Under the pieces are notes generated by a model. The model saw only the letters and a list, made by a program, of their open reading frames with translations. It was not told the origin of the DNA and ran no database searches. A stretch of DNA of 64,000 nucleotides from Prochlorococcus marinus XMU1419 (lineage in GTDB: Bacteria > Cyanobacteriota > Cyanobacteriia > PCC-6307 > Cyanobiaceae): positions 248,001-312,000 of the forward strand of contig NZ_JAAORO010000003.1 in NCBI RefSeq assembly GCF_017695955.1. Reading direction: 5' to 3'. This document shows positions 29,345-38,292 of this stretch, piece after piece. How positions within the stretch are numbered: position 1 is the first letter of the stretch; each line of letters starts with the position of its first letter. The translations under genes and the position numbers were made by a program.

Positions 29345-29620
29345 GTGAAAGTTCTAATAACTTCCCCCTGTAGTGCAAGCTTAATAATTCAGTATGGAAT
29401 AAAAAGTTGGCCTATTTGGGAATGTGAGCCAAGCAAATTTCAATGGAGTTACGATGATAAGGAAATTTGCTTAATTATTGAAGGTCAAGCGAAAATAAGT
29501 ACTCAAAACGGTGACATATACGTTATTAAAGCTGGAGATCTTGTTGAGTTTCCTGCTGGACTTAACTGCGAATGGGAAGTAACCAAAAGTATTAAAAAAC
29601 ATTATCGATTGGGTAGCTAA
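29345..29620 (+). CDS. DUF861-type cupin protein
   Basis: 91 residues. WPIWECEPSKFQWSYDDKEICLIIEGQAKI and GDLVEFPAGLNCEWEV are the signatures of small DUF861 cupins (plant and bacterial). GTG start. Single-domain; may bind a metal or small ligand. Function is unknown. Confidence 0.82.
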   Translation: MKVLITSPCSASLIIQYGIKSWPIWECEPSKFQWSYDDKEICLIIEGQAKISTQNGDIYVIKAGDLVEFPAGLNCEWEVTKSIKKHYRLGS

Positions 29621-29711
29621 ATTTAAGAAAAAAGATTTTTTCTTCTTTACTGTTAAGTCAATGTAGATAAAATATGGTTAATAGATAACTTTCAAGAAGG
29701 AAACTAATATT

Positions 29712-29882
29712 ATGCCTTTTACTGATCAAGAATATTTTGAGGTTATTGAAAAAAACGAAATAGTAAAAAATGCCTTTGAAAATATTAAGCAAATTTGCAT
29801 TGATTTACAAAAACAAACAAATTGTCCTGAAGAGGATCTAAAAGATTTTCTTGAATTTATTTCTAAACAATGGAATAAGTAA
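29712..29882 (+). CDS. 56-residue soluble microprotein
   Basis: ATG at 29712, preceded by AAGAAGGAAAC about 14 bases upstream. Acidic, helical (EYFEVIEKNEIVKNAFENIK), with two Cys (ICIDLQKQTNCPEEDL). No family recognised. Confidence 0.5.
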   Translation: MPFTDQEYFEVIEKNEIVKNAFENIKQICIDLQKQTNCPEEDLKDFLEFISKQWNK

Positions 29883-29945
29883 TAATTAAAAAGCCTTTTA
29901 AATACTAAATTTAAAATTTCAATTTAATTTCTGAGACAATAAGTT

Positions 29946-30077
29946 CTAATCTAATTCCTTTTTTGGTTTTGTATTGATACTGGAAGTTCCCTTAGCAGCA
30001 GAAACGAAGAAAAAGAAGCCTACAATTCCTGATATACCAAATATCGCAGCCAAAGGATCAAAAGTGAAAGAAAACAT
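29946..30077 (-). CDS. 43-residue membrane microprotein
   Basis: ATG at 30077 gives FSFTFDPLAAIFGISGIVGF running into FFFVSAAKGTSSINTKPKKE, one helix and a basic tail. A longer frame back to 30128 is open but less likely. Function is unknown. Confidence 0.5.
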   Translation of the reverse strand: MFSFTFDPLAAIFGISGIVGFFFFVSAAKGTSSINTKPKKELD

Positions 30078-30361
30078 AGAATTTATAAAATCAAGATAAA
30101 TAATAGTTTTTGAATCAAAATTGTACAATTATTGTTAAGTATAAAAAATAACAATCGCGCGATTCATTATGTCATTTTTAGTTTCTCAGTAGGTTCAAAA
30201 AAATTATTATTCAAATTGAATTTAAGAATAAAAATATCAATACATACCAAATATCTATTCGTGCTAAAGAGAAAAGTTTTTAAAAAATATTTATAGAAAT
30301 ATTGAATAAAACACTACCCAGAGGATCCACAATTGTTGTTTCTTTAGATTATTATCAATCT

Positions 30362-30544
30362 ATGACAGAATTTTATTCAGCTTCTTCCTTAGTAAGTCCT
30401 TTTACAGCGATACTATGGTGCCTTTATCCAGTAGCTGTACTTGTAATCATTGAATTACTCCTGGGGGGTGGGTTTGATGATGACAATAATGACGATCAAG
30501 ATGGTGGAATGCTAATACCTGCTTACTCTAGATCAGACGTTTGA
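30362..30544 (+). CDS. 60-residue membrane protein with acidic DDQDGG tail
   Basis: ATG at 30362 (a TTG 60 bases upstream is also in frame). Helix SPFTAILWCLYPVAVLVIIE is followed by a Gly/Asp tail with FDDDNNDDQDGGMLIP. The tail matches that of the microprotein at 29092. Function is unknown; the acidic tail could bind cations or a partner. Confidence 0.55.
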   Translation: MTEFYSASSLVSPFTAILWCLYPVAVLVIIELLLGGGFDDDNNDDQDGGMLIPAYSRSDV

Positions 30545-30573
30545 ATTAAAGTCTCATAAGTAATTTAATTAAA

Positions 30574-30714
30574 TTGGCGGACATTATTAATACAACTCAT
30601 ATTTCCCTAATTACACTTACCATCCTTATGATTTCCTCTCTAACCTGGCTCGTCTTAAAAACCCTTAAGGAAGGTAGAAAGGCTCTTATAGAAATAGATA
30701 AGGATAGATCGTGA
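30574..30714 (+). CDS. 46-residue membrane microprotein
   Basis: TTG start at 30574; helix ISLITLTILMISSLTWLVLK followed by a charged tail (TLKEGRKALIEIDKDRS). It lies 29 bases after the previous gene. Function is unknown. Confidence 0.45.
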   Translation: MADIINTTHISLITLTILMISSLTWLVLKTLKEGRKALIEIDKDRS

Positions 30715-30959
30715 AATACAATAAACATTCAATAATGTAGAATTTGATTAGATTTATAAAACTCTTAGATTTATAAGTTTTACTTACTAAAAAGATATAT
30801 TTCTAATATCTAAAACTTTTCATTCTCAAATTTTGGGAAAAGCATAAAAAACTTAGATAAATACTAGAATTTGTCTGATTGCTAAGTCAAAAAATTACCA
30901 ATCTGTTGAAATCCCATTTTTATGAAAGGACTTCTTTGTTATTACTTTAATAAATAAAA

Positions 30960-31055
30960 ATGCATCTAAATTCTTTACTTTATATTTGTTCTATATCTTT
31001 ATTCATTTATATAATGGCGCTGTTTTGGAGAGACTTGCCAAATCAAAAAAAGTAA
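30960..31055 (+). CDS. 31-residue membrane microprotein
   Basis: ATG at 30960: SLLYICSISLFIYIMALFW then RDLPNQKK. One helix with a short basic tail, similar in size to photosystem small subunits but not recognisable as any of them. Confidence 0.4.
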   Translation: MHLNSLLYICSISLFIYIMALFWRDLPNQKK

Positions 31056-31137
31056 ATAAATAATTAATATTAATTTTGTTGCTTATAAAAAAAAATTGAG
31101 TTATTAATTTAATATTGGATTTAATTTTTTTATATAA

Positions 31138-31302
31138 ATGCTGAAAGAAACTTCAAATAACAATAACAAAAACATATTTTCAAAAACTAACGGTATTGCA
31201 AAAGAAAAGATGATTTGCAAAGACGGATTCTGTTCATTACCAAATCGAGATGAGCTCCCAAAACAAGATTCAAATGATATGAATTTATTTGATCCTATTT
31301 AG
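31138..31302 (+). CDS. 54-residue Asn/Lys-rich microprotein
   Basis: ATG at 31138. Soluble and polar, with KMICKDGFCSLPNRDELPKQ holding two Cys five residues apart (C-x4-C). No family recognised. Confidence 0.4.
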   Translation: MLKETSNNNNKNIFSKTNGIAKEKMICKDGFCSLPNRDELPKQDSNDMNLFDPI

Positions 31303-31371
31303 TAAATAAAAAAAATTTTTAAAAAATTGAAGATTAAATTGATAGTGTTAAATTATTTGAATTTTTAATTT

Positions 31372-31707
31372 ATGCTTAATGACTTTTTGAATGCATATAA
31401 AGAGTTTTGGATTAAAGCTACAGAATTCAAAGGATTCACATCTCGATCAGACTGGTGGTTAGTTCAATTAGCCAATCTTATAATTTCTTCCCTAACTATC
31501 CCAATATTTTTAAAAACGTTTGGTTTTAATGCTTATGGATTAGTTTGTGTCATTCCTCAAATAGCTATTGACATAAGAAGAATCAGAGACTTTGGGAAAG
31601 ATTGGAAATGGATCTTTATTAATTTAATACCAATCTTCGGATGGATCTTGTGGTTTATCTGGTTAGGCTTTGGTAAGAAAGGTAATGGAAAAAATAAACT
31701 TCTATAG
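31372..31707 (+). CDS. DUF805 family membrane protein
   Basis: 111 residues. FKGFTSRSDWWLVQLANLII, DIRRIRDFGKDWKWIFINLIP and FGWILWFIWLGFGKKGNGKN match DUF805, an integral membrane family of unknown function. Three or four helices. It converges on the hypothetical gene at 31711 with 3 bases between stops. Confidence 0.85.
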   Translation: MLNDFLNAYKEFWIKATEFKGFTSRSDWWLVQLANLIISSLTIPIFLKTFGFNAYGLVCVIPQIAIDIRRIRDFGKDWKWIFINLIPIFGWILWFIWLGFGKKGNGKNKLL

Positions 31708-31710
31708 AAA

Positions 31711-32037
31711 TTAACTTTTTATTTTTTTTCTTTTTTTAAAATCTACAAATCTTATCTTGTTTCTTAACTCTAATTGTTTTTCAAGAATTCTAAACACATG
31801 CATCTCGCATTCGGTTAATTTAAGAAACTGATCGAGTGTATCTTTATCTTCTTCATCAAAATCTTCGAAAACTTCTGAAATAGCAATACTATTTCTAGAT
31901 ATAAAATCCTCTGCTACATCTCGTGGATTTTTTCCTGATTCAAAATCCTGAAAAGCTTCATAAGAATTAAGTTCCCTCGTTAACCATTTAAACCATGGTT
32001 CATTTTTATTATGTTTTTTATTTATGATTTTCTTCAT
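31711..32037 (-). CDS. small hypothetical protein, paralogue of 21002
   Basis: 108 residues, charged, helical. It shares the core DVAEDFISRNS-x-DQFLKLTECEMHVFRIL with the protein at 21002-21268 and has extra basic ends (KKIINKKHNKNE; DFKKRKKIKS). Unknown function. Confidence 0.65.
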   Translation of the reverse strand: MKKIINKKHNKNEPWFKWLTRELNSYEAFQDFESGKNPRDVAEDFISRNSIAISEVFEDFDEEDKDTLDQFLKLTECEMHVFRILEKQLELRNKIRFVDFKKRKKIKS

Positions 32038-32247
32038 AAAAAATTTTTTACTAGTTTAATCATTATTAGTTATTCATTCTTTGACAGCTGTACAATTACT
32101 TATTTTTAAAATTTAATTAAAAATAAACCTAATTTATTTTTTTAAAAATAACTAGCATAATTACCCTTAAAGCTATGTAAAGAATAAGTATTTATTACTC
32201 ATTTTTTTGTTTATGACATAGCTAGAATTTGTTTTTAATAAAGAACA

Positions 32248-32466
32248 TTGTCAATTCCTTTTTATGACTTTCCTTCGTCTCCAATTTTAATAATTGGTGC
32301 TCTTGGCATTGCAGTCGCAATAGCAGTTTTTTTTGTCTCTTACCAAAAATATTTCAATTCTCCTTTGAACAAAGAGCGTGCAGAAAAGAAAAAATCCCTA
32401 ATTAAGGAACAAAAAGAATTAAATAAAAGATTAGAAAAAATAGAACAAGATTTAAAAAGTTTATAA
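32248..32466 (+). CDS. membrane protein with coiled-coil tail
   Basis: 72 residues from TTG at 32248. One helix (SPILIIGALGIAVAIAVFFV) and a heptad-like charged tail (KKKSLIKEQKELNKRLEKIE). Function is unknown. Confidence 0.6.
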   Translation: MSIPFYDFPSSPILIIGALGIAVAIAVFFVSYQKYFNSPLNKERAEKKKSLIKEQKELNKRLEKIEQDLKSL

Positions 32467-32551
32467 AAATTACTATTAAATAGAGACGAGTGAATGATCT
32501 CGAATTCAAGACCATAATTTCTTAAGACGGAATTTTGGTCTATAAGTGAAT

Positions 32552-32707
32552 ATGGATAAAGATCATCTTATTGATTTAATTTCTAATAGTCTTCTTACTG
32601 AGATCAAAGATTCTGAATCAAGTAGGAACATCAGTGATTTCAAGAATTACCTAGAGAAATTAAATTTAGAACAATTAAGGACTATGTCTAAAGAATTTAT
32701 TCTTTAG
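32552..32707 (+). CDS. 51-residue soluble microprotein
   Basis: ATG at 32552. Acidic, helical: DLISNSLLTEIKDSESS and FKNYLEKLNLEQLRTMSKEF. No motif recognised. Confidence 0.45.
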   Translation: MDKDHLIDLISNSLLTEIKDSESSRNISDFKNYLEKLNLEQLRTMSKEFIL

Positions 32708-32788
32708 TAATCTGTAGTAAAAATTAGATTTAATAGTTAATAATCAAAACTTCATTAAATTTGTTATCTTCATTAGAAAAGGTGGAAT

Positions 32789-33895
32789 ATGCACGATGTA
32801 AAAAGAAGTGACTTTTCAATAAAGCCATTCCTTAAAAGAAATAATTTTAGAGCTCTTTATCAAATTCTCACTACCATTATTCCAATAATTTCTATTTGGT
32901 TAATTATTTACCAAATAATAAATCATCCTTTTTCTTCACTTATTAAATGTCTTTTATTGATACCTATTATCTGTCTTCTGACGCTGTTCTCTTCTAGAAC
33001 ATTCTCATTAATGCATGATTGTGGTCATAATTCTCTTTTTACAAAACGTAAATTAAACCGCCTTTTTGGATTTTTGCTGGGTTTGATTAATGGTATTCCA
33101 CAGAAATCATGGTCTATTGATCATGCATTTCATCATAGAAATAATGGTAATTGGGAGATTTATAAAGGTCCCATAGATGTTTTAAGTCTTGAAGAATATA
33201 ATTCTCTCTCTAAGAGAGAAAAGATATTTTACAAAATAAGTCGTAATTGGATAATGCTTTTCCCAGGCGGATTCTTTTACTTAGTTTTAAAGCCTAGATT
33301 AGGACTTATTATTATTATTTTTAATTTAACTAAAGATATAGTTAAAGAAACTTTTATCAAAATAAAAAACAGGAGATTTTCAGAACTTTTAGCTATTAAT
33401 TCGAGAGTAAAGCCGCCTTTTACAGATTATGGGGATAACTTTAGTGAATTATTTGAATTAATCATTAACAATGTAGTTGTAATAATTGGTTGGATATTTA
33501 TGTGCAGATGGTTAGGTTCAGTTTTTTTCTTATCATTTTATTCCTTGGTAACTACACTTTCAGCCGCAATCCTAATATGTGTATTTTTCGTACAGCACAA
33601 CTATCAAAATGCATATGCTAAAAATACACAAAATTGGGATATAGTCGATGGAGCGATTTTAGGTAGTAGCAATTTAGATATACCTAATTGGCTAAATTGG
33701 TTTTTAGCAGACATATCTTTTCACAGCATTCATCATCTCTCCGAGAGAATACCAAATTACAATTTAAGAGATTGTCATAAAGCAAATATGCATTTGCTTC
33801 ATAAATCAAAGTTTTTAAAATTAAGAGATTTTCCTAACTGTTTCAGATATATTATTTGGGACAGTAAGAATGAAAAATTAATTCCAATAAGCTAA
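32789..33895 (+). CDS. fatty-acid desaturase family protein
   Basis: 368 residues, four or more membrane helices. The three His boxes of membrane di-iron desaturases are present: HDCGHNSLF (about residue 75), HAFHHRNNGN (about 112), and HSIHHLSERI (about 320). The spacing differs from the second desaturase at 35486. It could act on acyl lipids or a carotenoid-like substrate; which one is not visible. Confidence 0.82.
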   Translation: MHDVKRSDFSIKPFLKRNNFRALYQILTTIIPIISIWLIIYQIINHPFSSLIKCLLLIPIICLLTLFSSRTFSLMHDCGHNSLFTKRKLNRLFGFLLGLINGIPQKSWSIDHAFHHRNNGNWEIYKGPIDVLSLEEYNSLSKREKIFYKISRNWIMLFPGGFFYLVLKPRLGLIIIIFNLTKDIVKETFIKIKNRRFSELLAINSRVKPPFTDYGDNFSELFELIINNVVVIIGWIFMCRWLGSVFFLSFYSLVTTLSAAILICVFFVQHNYQNAYAKNTQNWDIVDGAILGSSNLDIPNWLNWFLADISFHSIHHLSERIPNYNLRDCHKANMHLLHKSKFLKLRDFPNCFRYIIWDSKNEKLIPIS

Positions 33896-33898
33896 TAG

Positions 33899-34051
33899 TT
33901 AATTCAACCTTCTTCTCAATTTTCTTTTTAGAGGAATATTGCTATATGCATGAGTACCAATAGATGGTGGTAAGTCATTCTTTAATGGATGCATAAAAGC
34001 ATTTGCCATACTCTCTAACATTTTCGAAAGCCAATTAATTAATGATTTCAT
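33899..34051 (-). CDS. 50-residue basic microprotein
   Basis: ATG at 34051. An amphipathic N-terminus (KSLINWLSKMLESMANAFMH) is followed by PLKNDLPPSIGTHAYSNIPL and a basic end (KRKLRRRLN). Convergent with the desaturase, 3 bases apart. Function is unknown. Confidence 0.5.
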   Translation of the reverse strand: MKSLINWLSKMLESMANAFMHPLKNDLPPSIGTHAYSNIPLKRKLRRRLN

Positions 34052-34339
34052 TTGAAAATATAAAAGTGTACTTTTTATCTTCTAACTAAATTACTTAAAA
34101 GTAAATCAGTCTTTATACTGATTTGATGAAAGATTAACTTATAAAATTAATATTGAACAATTAAAAGTGTTTCTTTCTTTTATCTTTTAAAAAAAATAAT
34201 AATACTACCTTTTCAAAGGCAAACTAGGTGAAATATAGCTTTAGTAAATAATACTTATTTTTTCTAATTCACTTAATAAATTAAGTTATTGAACATAAAT
34301 TCGTGCTATATCTCTATTCCAAATAAATTAGACAATATT

Positions 34340-34498
34340 ATGAATGATTCATTTGTTTCTACTAACCAAAACACAGAAATAGATTCTATTAATTCATATT
34401 TTGAGTGTATTACTGAATGCAGTATTGTGGATGGTCATCAAGAATGTATTACTCGTTGTTTAGAAGTTCATTTAAAGGGGGGTGAGCAAAATGAATAA
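34340..34498 (+). CDS. 52-residue protein with paired CxxxC motifs
   Basis: ATG at 34340 (a TTG at 34289 is also open). YFECITECSIVDGHQECITRC gives a C-x3-C / C-x3-C pattern, which suggests a helical hairpin tied by two disulphides. The protein at 46658 has a related arrangement. The next gene overlaps its end by 8 bases. Function is unknown. Confidence 0.55.
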   Translation: MNDSFVSTNQNTEIDSINSYFECITECSIVDGHQECITRCLEVHLKGGEQNE

Positions 34499-34643
34499 AA
34501 ATAATTCACCTCAAAGAAAAACAACTTTAAAATGGAACTCGAATGGAGAGCTTTCCGAAATTGATATGTTAAGAATTTTAGAAAAAATATCATCTCATGA
34601 TCTTAATCAATGTGAATTAACATGCGATTCTGATAAAAATTAA
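34491..34643 (+). CDS. 50-residue microprotein, translationally coupled
   Basis: ATG at 34491 overlaps the previous stop and follows GGGGGGTGAG, a very strong ribosome site. Polar protein with ELSEIDMLRILEKISSHDLN and two Cys near the end (QCELTC, C-x3-C). The overlap implies coupled translation with the CxxxC protein. Confidence 0.55.
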   Translation: MNKNNSPQRKTTLKWNSNGELSEIDMLRILEKISSHDLNQCELTCDSDKN

Positions 34644-34770
34644 GTTGTTTTTTAAATATATTTAGCAATACTGCTGATAAAAAAGCAGCTTATGGGATTT
34701 TTGTAATATATCAATTTTAATTAAACAGATTTCAATTAAGATTTAGAACATTTTCGAAATATCATAAGTT

Positions 34771-34923
34771 TTATTTTAAAAAATTAATTTTAGAACTTCT
34801 AGTTTTTTTTAAGAATGTTTTACTAATTTCTTTTTTTGTTAGTTGAATTGGTTTTACAAAACCTGAATCTCCGTGGGTTGGACAATAATAAGTCATAAGC
34901 ATCCACTTTTTTTCTTCATCCAT
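34771..34923 (-). CDS. 50-residue hypothetical microprotein
   Basis: ATG at 34923: DEEKKWMLMTYYCPTHGDSG then FVKPIQLTKKEISKTFLKKT. The CPTHG motif with nearby His could bind a metal. Unknown. Confidence 0.45.
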   Translation of the reverse strand: MDEEKKWMLMTYYCPTHGDSGFVKPIQLTKKEISKTFLKKTRSSKINFLK

Positions 34924-35110
34924 AACTAATTTCTTTATAAATAATGATTAAGTAAATAGGATAAATTAAGAAAATTGATTTTTTTTAATCTTTTTTTCTT
35001 TTTTACTTAATAATTTATAAAAATTTTGAATCCATTCTCACAAAATAGATATAAATACGCATGACTTTAAAAAAAAATCCTGCTATTTATAAATAAACTC
35101 AAAATTATTC

Positions 35111-35242
35111 ATGTCTCTAGAATCGATATTGATGGTAGTTGCTCCAATCTGTCTTTTTACCGTAGGAGTTATTGTTTTACCTATTTTAGTAAAGCCACGT
35201 AAACAATCTGGTTTACCTAAGAGGTATATACGCGGTCTTTAA
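35111..35242 (+). CDS. 43-residue membrane microprotein
   Basis: ATG at 35111. One helix (ILMVVAPICLFTVGVIVLPI) and a basic tail (LVKPRKQSGLPKRYIRGL). Unknown function. Confidence 0.5.
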   Translation: MSLESILMVVAPICLFTVGVIVLPILVKPRKQSGLPKRYIRGL

Positions 35243-35254
35243 ATTAATTAAGCT

Positions 35255-35341
35255 TTAAGGAAGAGCATAGACAATCAGCATTAGAAAAAAAGAAATAATT
35301 AATAAGATTGCGATAAAAGAATAATAAAAAATGTTTGGCAC
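35255..35341 (-). CDS. possible 28-residue membrane microprotein
   Basis: GTG at 35341; almost entirely one hydrophobic helix (PNIFYYSFIAILLIISFFLM). Such lengths fit photosystem or cytochrome small subunits, but I recognise none. It could be chance in AT-rich DNA. Confidence 0.25.
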   Translation of the reverse strand: MPNIFYYSFIAILLIISFFLMLIVYALP

Positions 35342-35485
35342 AAATAGTTTTATTTGCAGATGAAATTAAAATCTCAAAAACTGTATCAAAAAAAAATTAT
35401 AAATTCTTTCATTATGAGATTCTGTGATGGATAATAGAATATATAAATTCACTTTTATTTAACAAAATTGTAAACAAAAAAAAAT

Positions 35486-36652
35486 TTGAGTAAAATAAAT
35501 TTTTCAGGTCTTAAAGGCCAAGCGCTTGTAATAGAGGATAAAGATATTCCAAGCATAAAAGAATTTCAGGATGTTATTCCAGATCACTACTTTAAGTGCA
35601 ATACCAAAACTTCATTGAGGTATCTTTTACAATCAGCTTTAATTCAATCATTAGTAGTTGCGATTGGGGTATCTATTCCATTTACCCCCAAAATGATCCC
35701 AATTTGGATTGTTTACGCATTACTATCAGGTACCACTGCAATGGGATTCTGGGTAATTGCCCATGAATGTGGACATGGAGCATTCTCTAAAAACAAAACA
35801 TTGGAATCTATAACTGGTTATTTACTACATTCATTACTTCTAGTGCCTTATTTTTCTTGGCAGCGTTCTCATGCAGTTCATCATAGATTCACAAATAACA
35901 TAACCAATGGAGAAACTCACGTACCTTTAGTAATTAAAGGGAATGGAGTTACAGAAAAAGTTGGCGGAGAAAAAGAATTACATTTTTCAAATTCCTTAGG
36001 TAAGAAAAATTATGGAATTCTTCAACTTGTTTTACATCTAATATTTGGCTGGCCTGCTTATTTACTTACTGGAAGTACAGGAGGTGTTAAATATGGCACG
36101 TCAAATCATTTTTGGCCAATTAAACCATTTTCTAAAGCATTATGGCCATCGATTTGGGCCAAGAAAGTCTGGATATCAGATATTGGTGTAGGTTTGACAT
36201 TATTAGGAATTGTTTATTTAGTTCTAAAGTGTGGAATATTTCCAGTAATTGCTTTATATTTTGGTCCTTTATTAGTGGTTAATTGTTGGCTAGTAGTTTA
36301 TACATGGCTTCATCATACAGATTCTGATGTACCTCATCTTTCAAATACGGAATTTTCCTTTATGAGAGGGGCATTTCTCTCTATTGACAGGCCTTACGGT
36401 AAAGTCCTTAATTTTCTTCACCACAATATAGGTTCTAGCCATGTCGTTCATCATGTATGTCCAACGATCCCTCATTATCATGCAAAAAAGGCAACTGTCT
36501 TAATTAAAAAAGCCTTTAAAAAAGCATATCTTTTTAATCCCGATCCAATACACAAAGCACTATGGAATATTGCTTGCAATTGCGTTGCTGTTAAGTCAGA
36601 TATCAAGAGAGGAAGATATATATGGCAATCTTCATACAAAATGGTGGATTAA
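35486..36652 (+). CDS. desA: DesA-type delta-12 fatty-acid desaturase
   Basis: 388 residues with several membrane helices. His boxes: HECGHGAFS (about residue 93), HAVHHRFTNN (about 129), and HVVHHVCPTIPHYHA (about 317). These and FLHHNIGSSHVVHH match acyl-lipid delta-12/omega-6 desaturases of cyanobacteria. It would insert a double bond into membrane lipid acyl chains. TTG start. Regiochemistry is inferred from family resemblance. Confidence 0.85.
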   Translation: MSKINFSGLKGQALVIEDKDIPSIKEFQDVIPDHYFKCNTKTSLRYLLQSALIQSLVVAIGVSIPFTPKMIPIWIVYALLSGTTAMGFWVIAHECGHGAFSKNKTLESITGYLLHSLLLVPYFSWQRSHAVHHRFTNNITNGETHVPLVIKGNGVTEKVGGEKELHFSNSLGKKNYGILQLVLHLIFGWPAYLLTGSTGGVKYGTSNHFWPIKPFSKALWPSIWAKKVWISDIGVGLTLLGIVYLVLKCGIFPVIALYFGPLLVVNCWLVVYTWLHHTDSDVPHLSNTEFSFMRGAFLSIDRPYGKVLNFLHHNIGSSHVVHHVCPTIPHYHAKKATVLIKKAFKKAYLFNPDPIHKALWNIACNCVAVKSDIKRGRYIWQSSYKMVD

Positions 36653-36770
36653 AATATAATAAGCATCAATTTTTTATCACATTAATTTACGCAAATCTGA
36701 AAAGAATATAAAAGAATTAGCAATAACAAATTTTTCATCTTAGATAAGTACTCACAAACTTAGTAATTCT

Positions 36771-36932
36771 ATGAGTGGCGACAATTTACATGGTAAACAG
36801 CCTATTAAATTTTATTCGGAAAAAATAACACTTACAAAAGTTGAATTATTAGAAAGACAGTTGAGTTTAGGCGAAAAAATTTCAGATTTAGATCAAAAGC
36901 ATAAAGAATGGAGCAAAAAACTATCAGGTTGA
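36771..36932 (+). CDS. 53-residue soluble microprotein
   Basis: ATG at 36771. Charged helical protein (KITLTKVELLERQLSLGEKI) probably forming a coiled coil. Function is unknown. Confidence 0.5.
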   Translation: MSGDNLHGKQPIKFYSEKITLTKVELLERQLSLGEKISDLDQKHKEWSKKLSG

Positions 36933-36983
36933 TCATCTAATAAGATGAATTTTAAGAACTTATTGATATTTATATTTTCCTTA

Positions 36984-37601
36984 TCAAGAAACTTTTCTGT
37001 AAATTATTGAAAAATTATTTGCAGGCATTCTAATAATATCCTCTTGAGAAAAACCATTTTTCTTACTCTCATCACAAACTTCCTCAAGATTTTTAATACC
37101 CCAAAGATCATTTTGCATTTTTAATGAATTATCGAAAAAATAATTACTTTCACTTATATGCTTATTACAAATTTTAAATGGACCATACAAAATCAAAAAT
37201 TGTCCCTTATTCAGTAATTTTCCTGACTCTCTAAAGAGTGCTACAGTACAAGACCACTCTGCTACATGAATCATATTTATAGAGACTATTCCTTGCAAAG
37301 AATTAGCTAAAATAAGTGGAATTTTCCAAGGAATTTTTTCTACATCAATCTCAAGAGGCTGGGGCATTTTCTTAGAGAGGTCTTCATACTCAATCCAAGA
37401 ACTTATACTTTTTCTATGCACCAATTCCGGATCACTTGTTTGCCAAATTATTTCAGGAAAGCGTTTTTGAAAAAACACTGCATGTTCACCACTGCCACTC
37501 CCGATTTCCAATACTGAACCTTTTTTTATAATTCTGGATAGTACATCACCAATGCAGTCTCTATTTCTTTGAGTTGCCGAAAAAAAAAGTCTATTATCCA
37601 A
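36984..37601 (-). CDS. DUF938 SAM-dependent methyltransferase-like protein
   Basis: 205 residues. SATQRNRDCIGDVL at the N-terminus, VLEIGSGSGEHAVFFQKRFP (SAM motif I), SINMIHVAEWSCTVALFRES, and LILYGPFKI match DUF938. Substrate is unknown. Confidence 0.85.
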   Translation of the reverse strand: MDNRLFFSATQRNRDCIGDVLSRIIKKGSVLEIGSGSGEHAVFFQKRFPEIIWQTSDPELVHRKSISSWIEYEDLSKKMPQPLEIDVEKIPWKIPLILANSLQGIVSINMIHVAEWSCTVALFRESGKLLNKGQFLILYGPFKICNKHISESNYFFDNSLKMQNDLWGIKNLEEVCDESKKNGFSQEDIIRMPANNFSIIYRKVS

Positions 37602-37653
37602 AATTAAAAAAAATTGGGCGCTTCAGTAAAAATAATAATTCTAAAATCCTTGA

Positions 37654-37764
37654 TTATTTAACCTTTCTCAATTTAGGAGTCTTGAAAAACATTATTTTAA
37701 GGCTAAAGAATAATATTGAAATTGTAAGAGCAGGCAAGATATAAAGTATTAAATCAGAACTCAT
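37654..37764 (-). CDS. 36-residue membrane microprotein
   Basis: ATG at 37764 (an ATG at 37797 would add 11 residues). One helix (LILYILPALTISILFFSL) and a basic tail (KIMFFKTPKLRKVK). Unknown. Confidence 0.45.
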   Translation of the reverse strand: MSSDLILYILPALTISILFFSLKIMFFKTPKLRKVK

Positions 37765-38184
37765 TAGAGAAGGAATCCTTCCAAAAATTAAATGCATGTA
37801 GTAGGTCGCGAATGACATAAATTCAAATATATCTAATTTATTAATAGCAATTATTTGAATTCTAAAAACTACTTTTAGTCAAAAATCAAAAATTCGCAAA
37901 AAAAAGAGTCAGCCTGTATCCCTACTAGCTGACCCTTCTATTATATTAATTTAAATTACCTCTAAATGAGGATATAACTCTAAAAAAACAAGGTGAAAAA
38001 GCTTAAATTTTTTTTTTTCAAATTTAAAAAATAAAAACAAAAATAAAAACATCGATAAGGTATATTTCGACACATATATGTAGCAGAATTTCAAATTTCC
38101 CTGATAAAGCAAGGAATAATTCCTGATTTTTCTTTACATTATTAAATAATTATGTTATATTTGTTAACAAATTACATAAACAAA
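37765..38184. other. 420-base gap with an orphan terminator
   Basis: No convincing gene seen. The gap holds a minus-strand terminator near 37898 with no gene feeding it, long homopolymer runs near 38010, and the upstream region of the hli pair. Confidence 0.5.
37898..37933 (-). terminator. orphan minus-strand terminator
   Basis: On the minus strand GTCAGC (37933-37928) pairs with GCTGAC (37913-37908), and an eight-T run follows (37905-37898). No minus-strand gene lies immediately upstream, so it may end a small RNA. Confidence 0.5.
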
Positions 38185-38292
38185 ATGACTCCAGAAGCAG
38201 AACGTTTTAATGGTTGGGCAGCAATGTTAGGTTTCGTTGCAGCCGTTGGTGCATATGTCACAACAGGTCAAATCATTCCAGGTTGGTTCTAA
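38185..38292 (+). CDS. hli: high-light-inducible protein, 35 residues
   Basis: ATG at 38185. The frame reads TPEAERFNGWAAMLGFVAAV then GAYVTTGQIIPGWF: one chlorophyll-binding-type helix with the Hli ending TGQIIPG. Hli proteins bind chlorophyll and carotenoid and protect photosystems. Its TAA overlaps the ATG of the next hli gene by one base, so the pair is coupled. Confidence 0.88.
   Translation: MTPEAERFNGWAAMLGFVAAVGAYVTTGQIIPGWF

Noticed and set aside
29187-29378. 63-residue minus-strand ORF
   Set aside because: It overlaps the cupin start and the better supported microprotein at 29092 in another frame.
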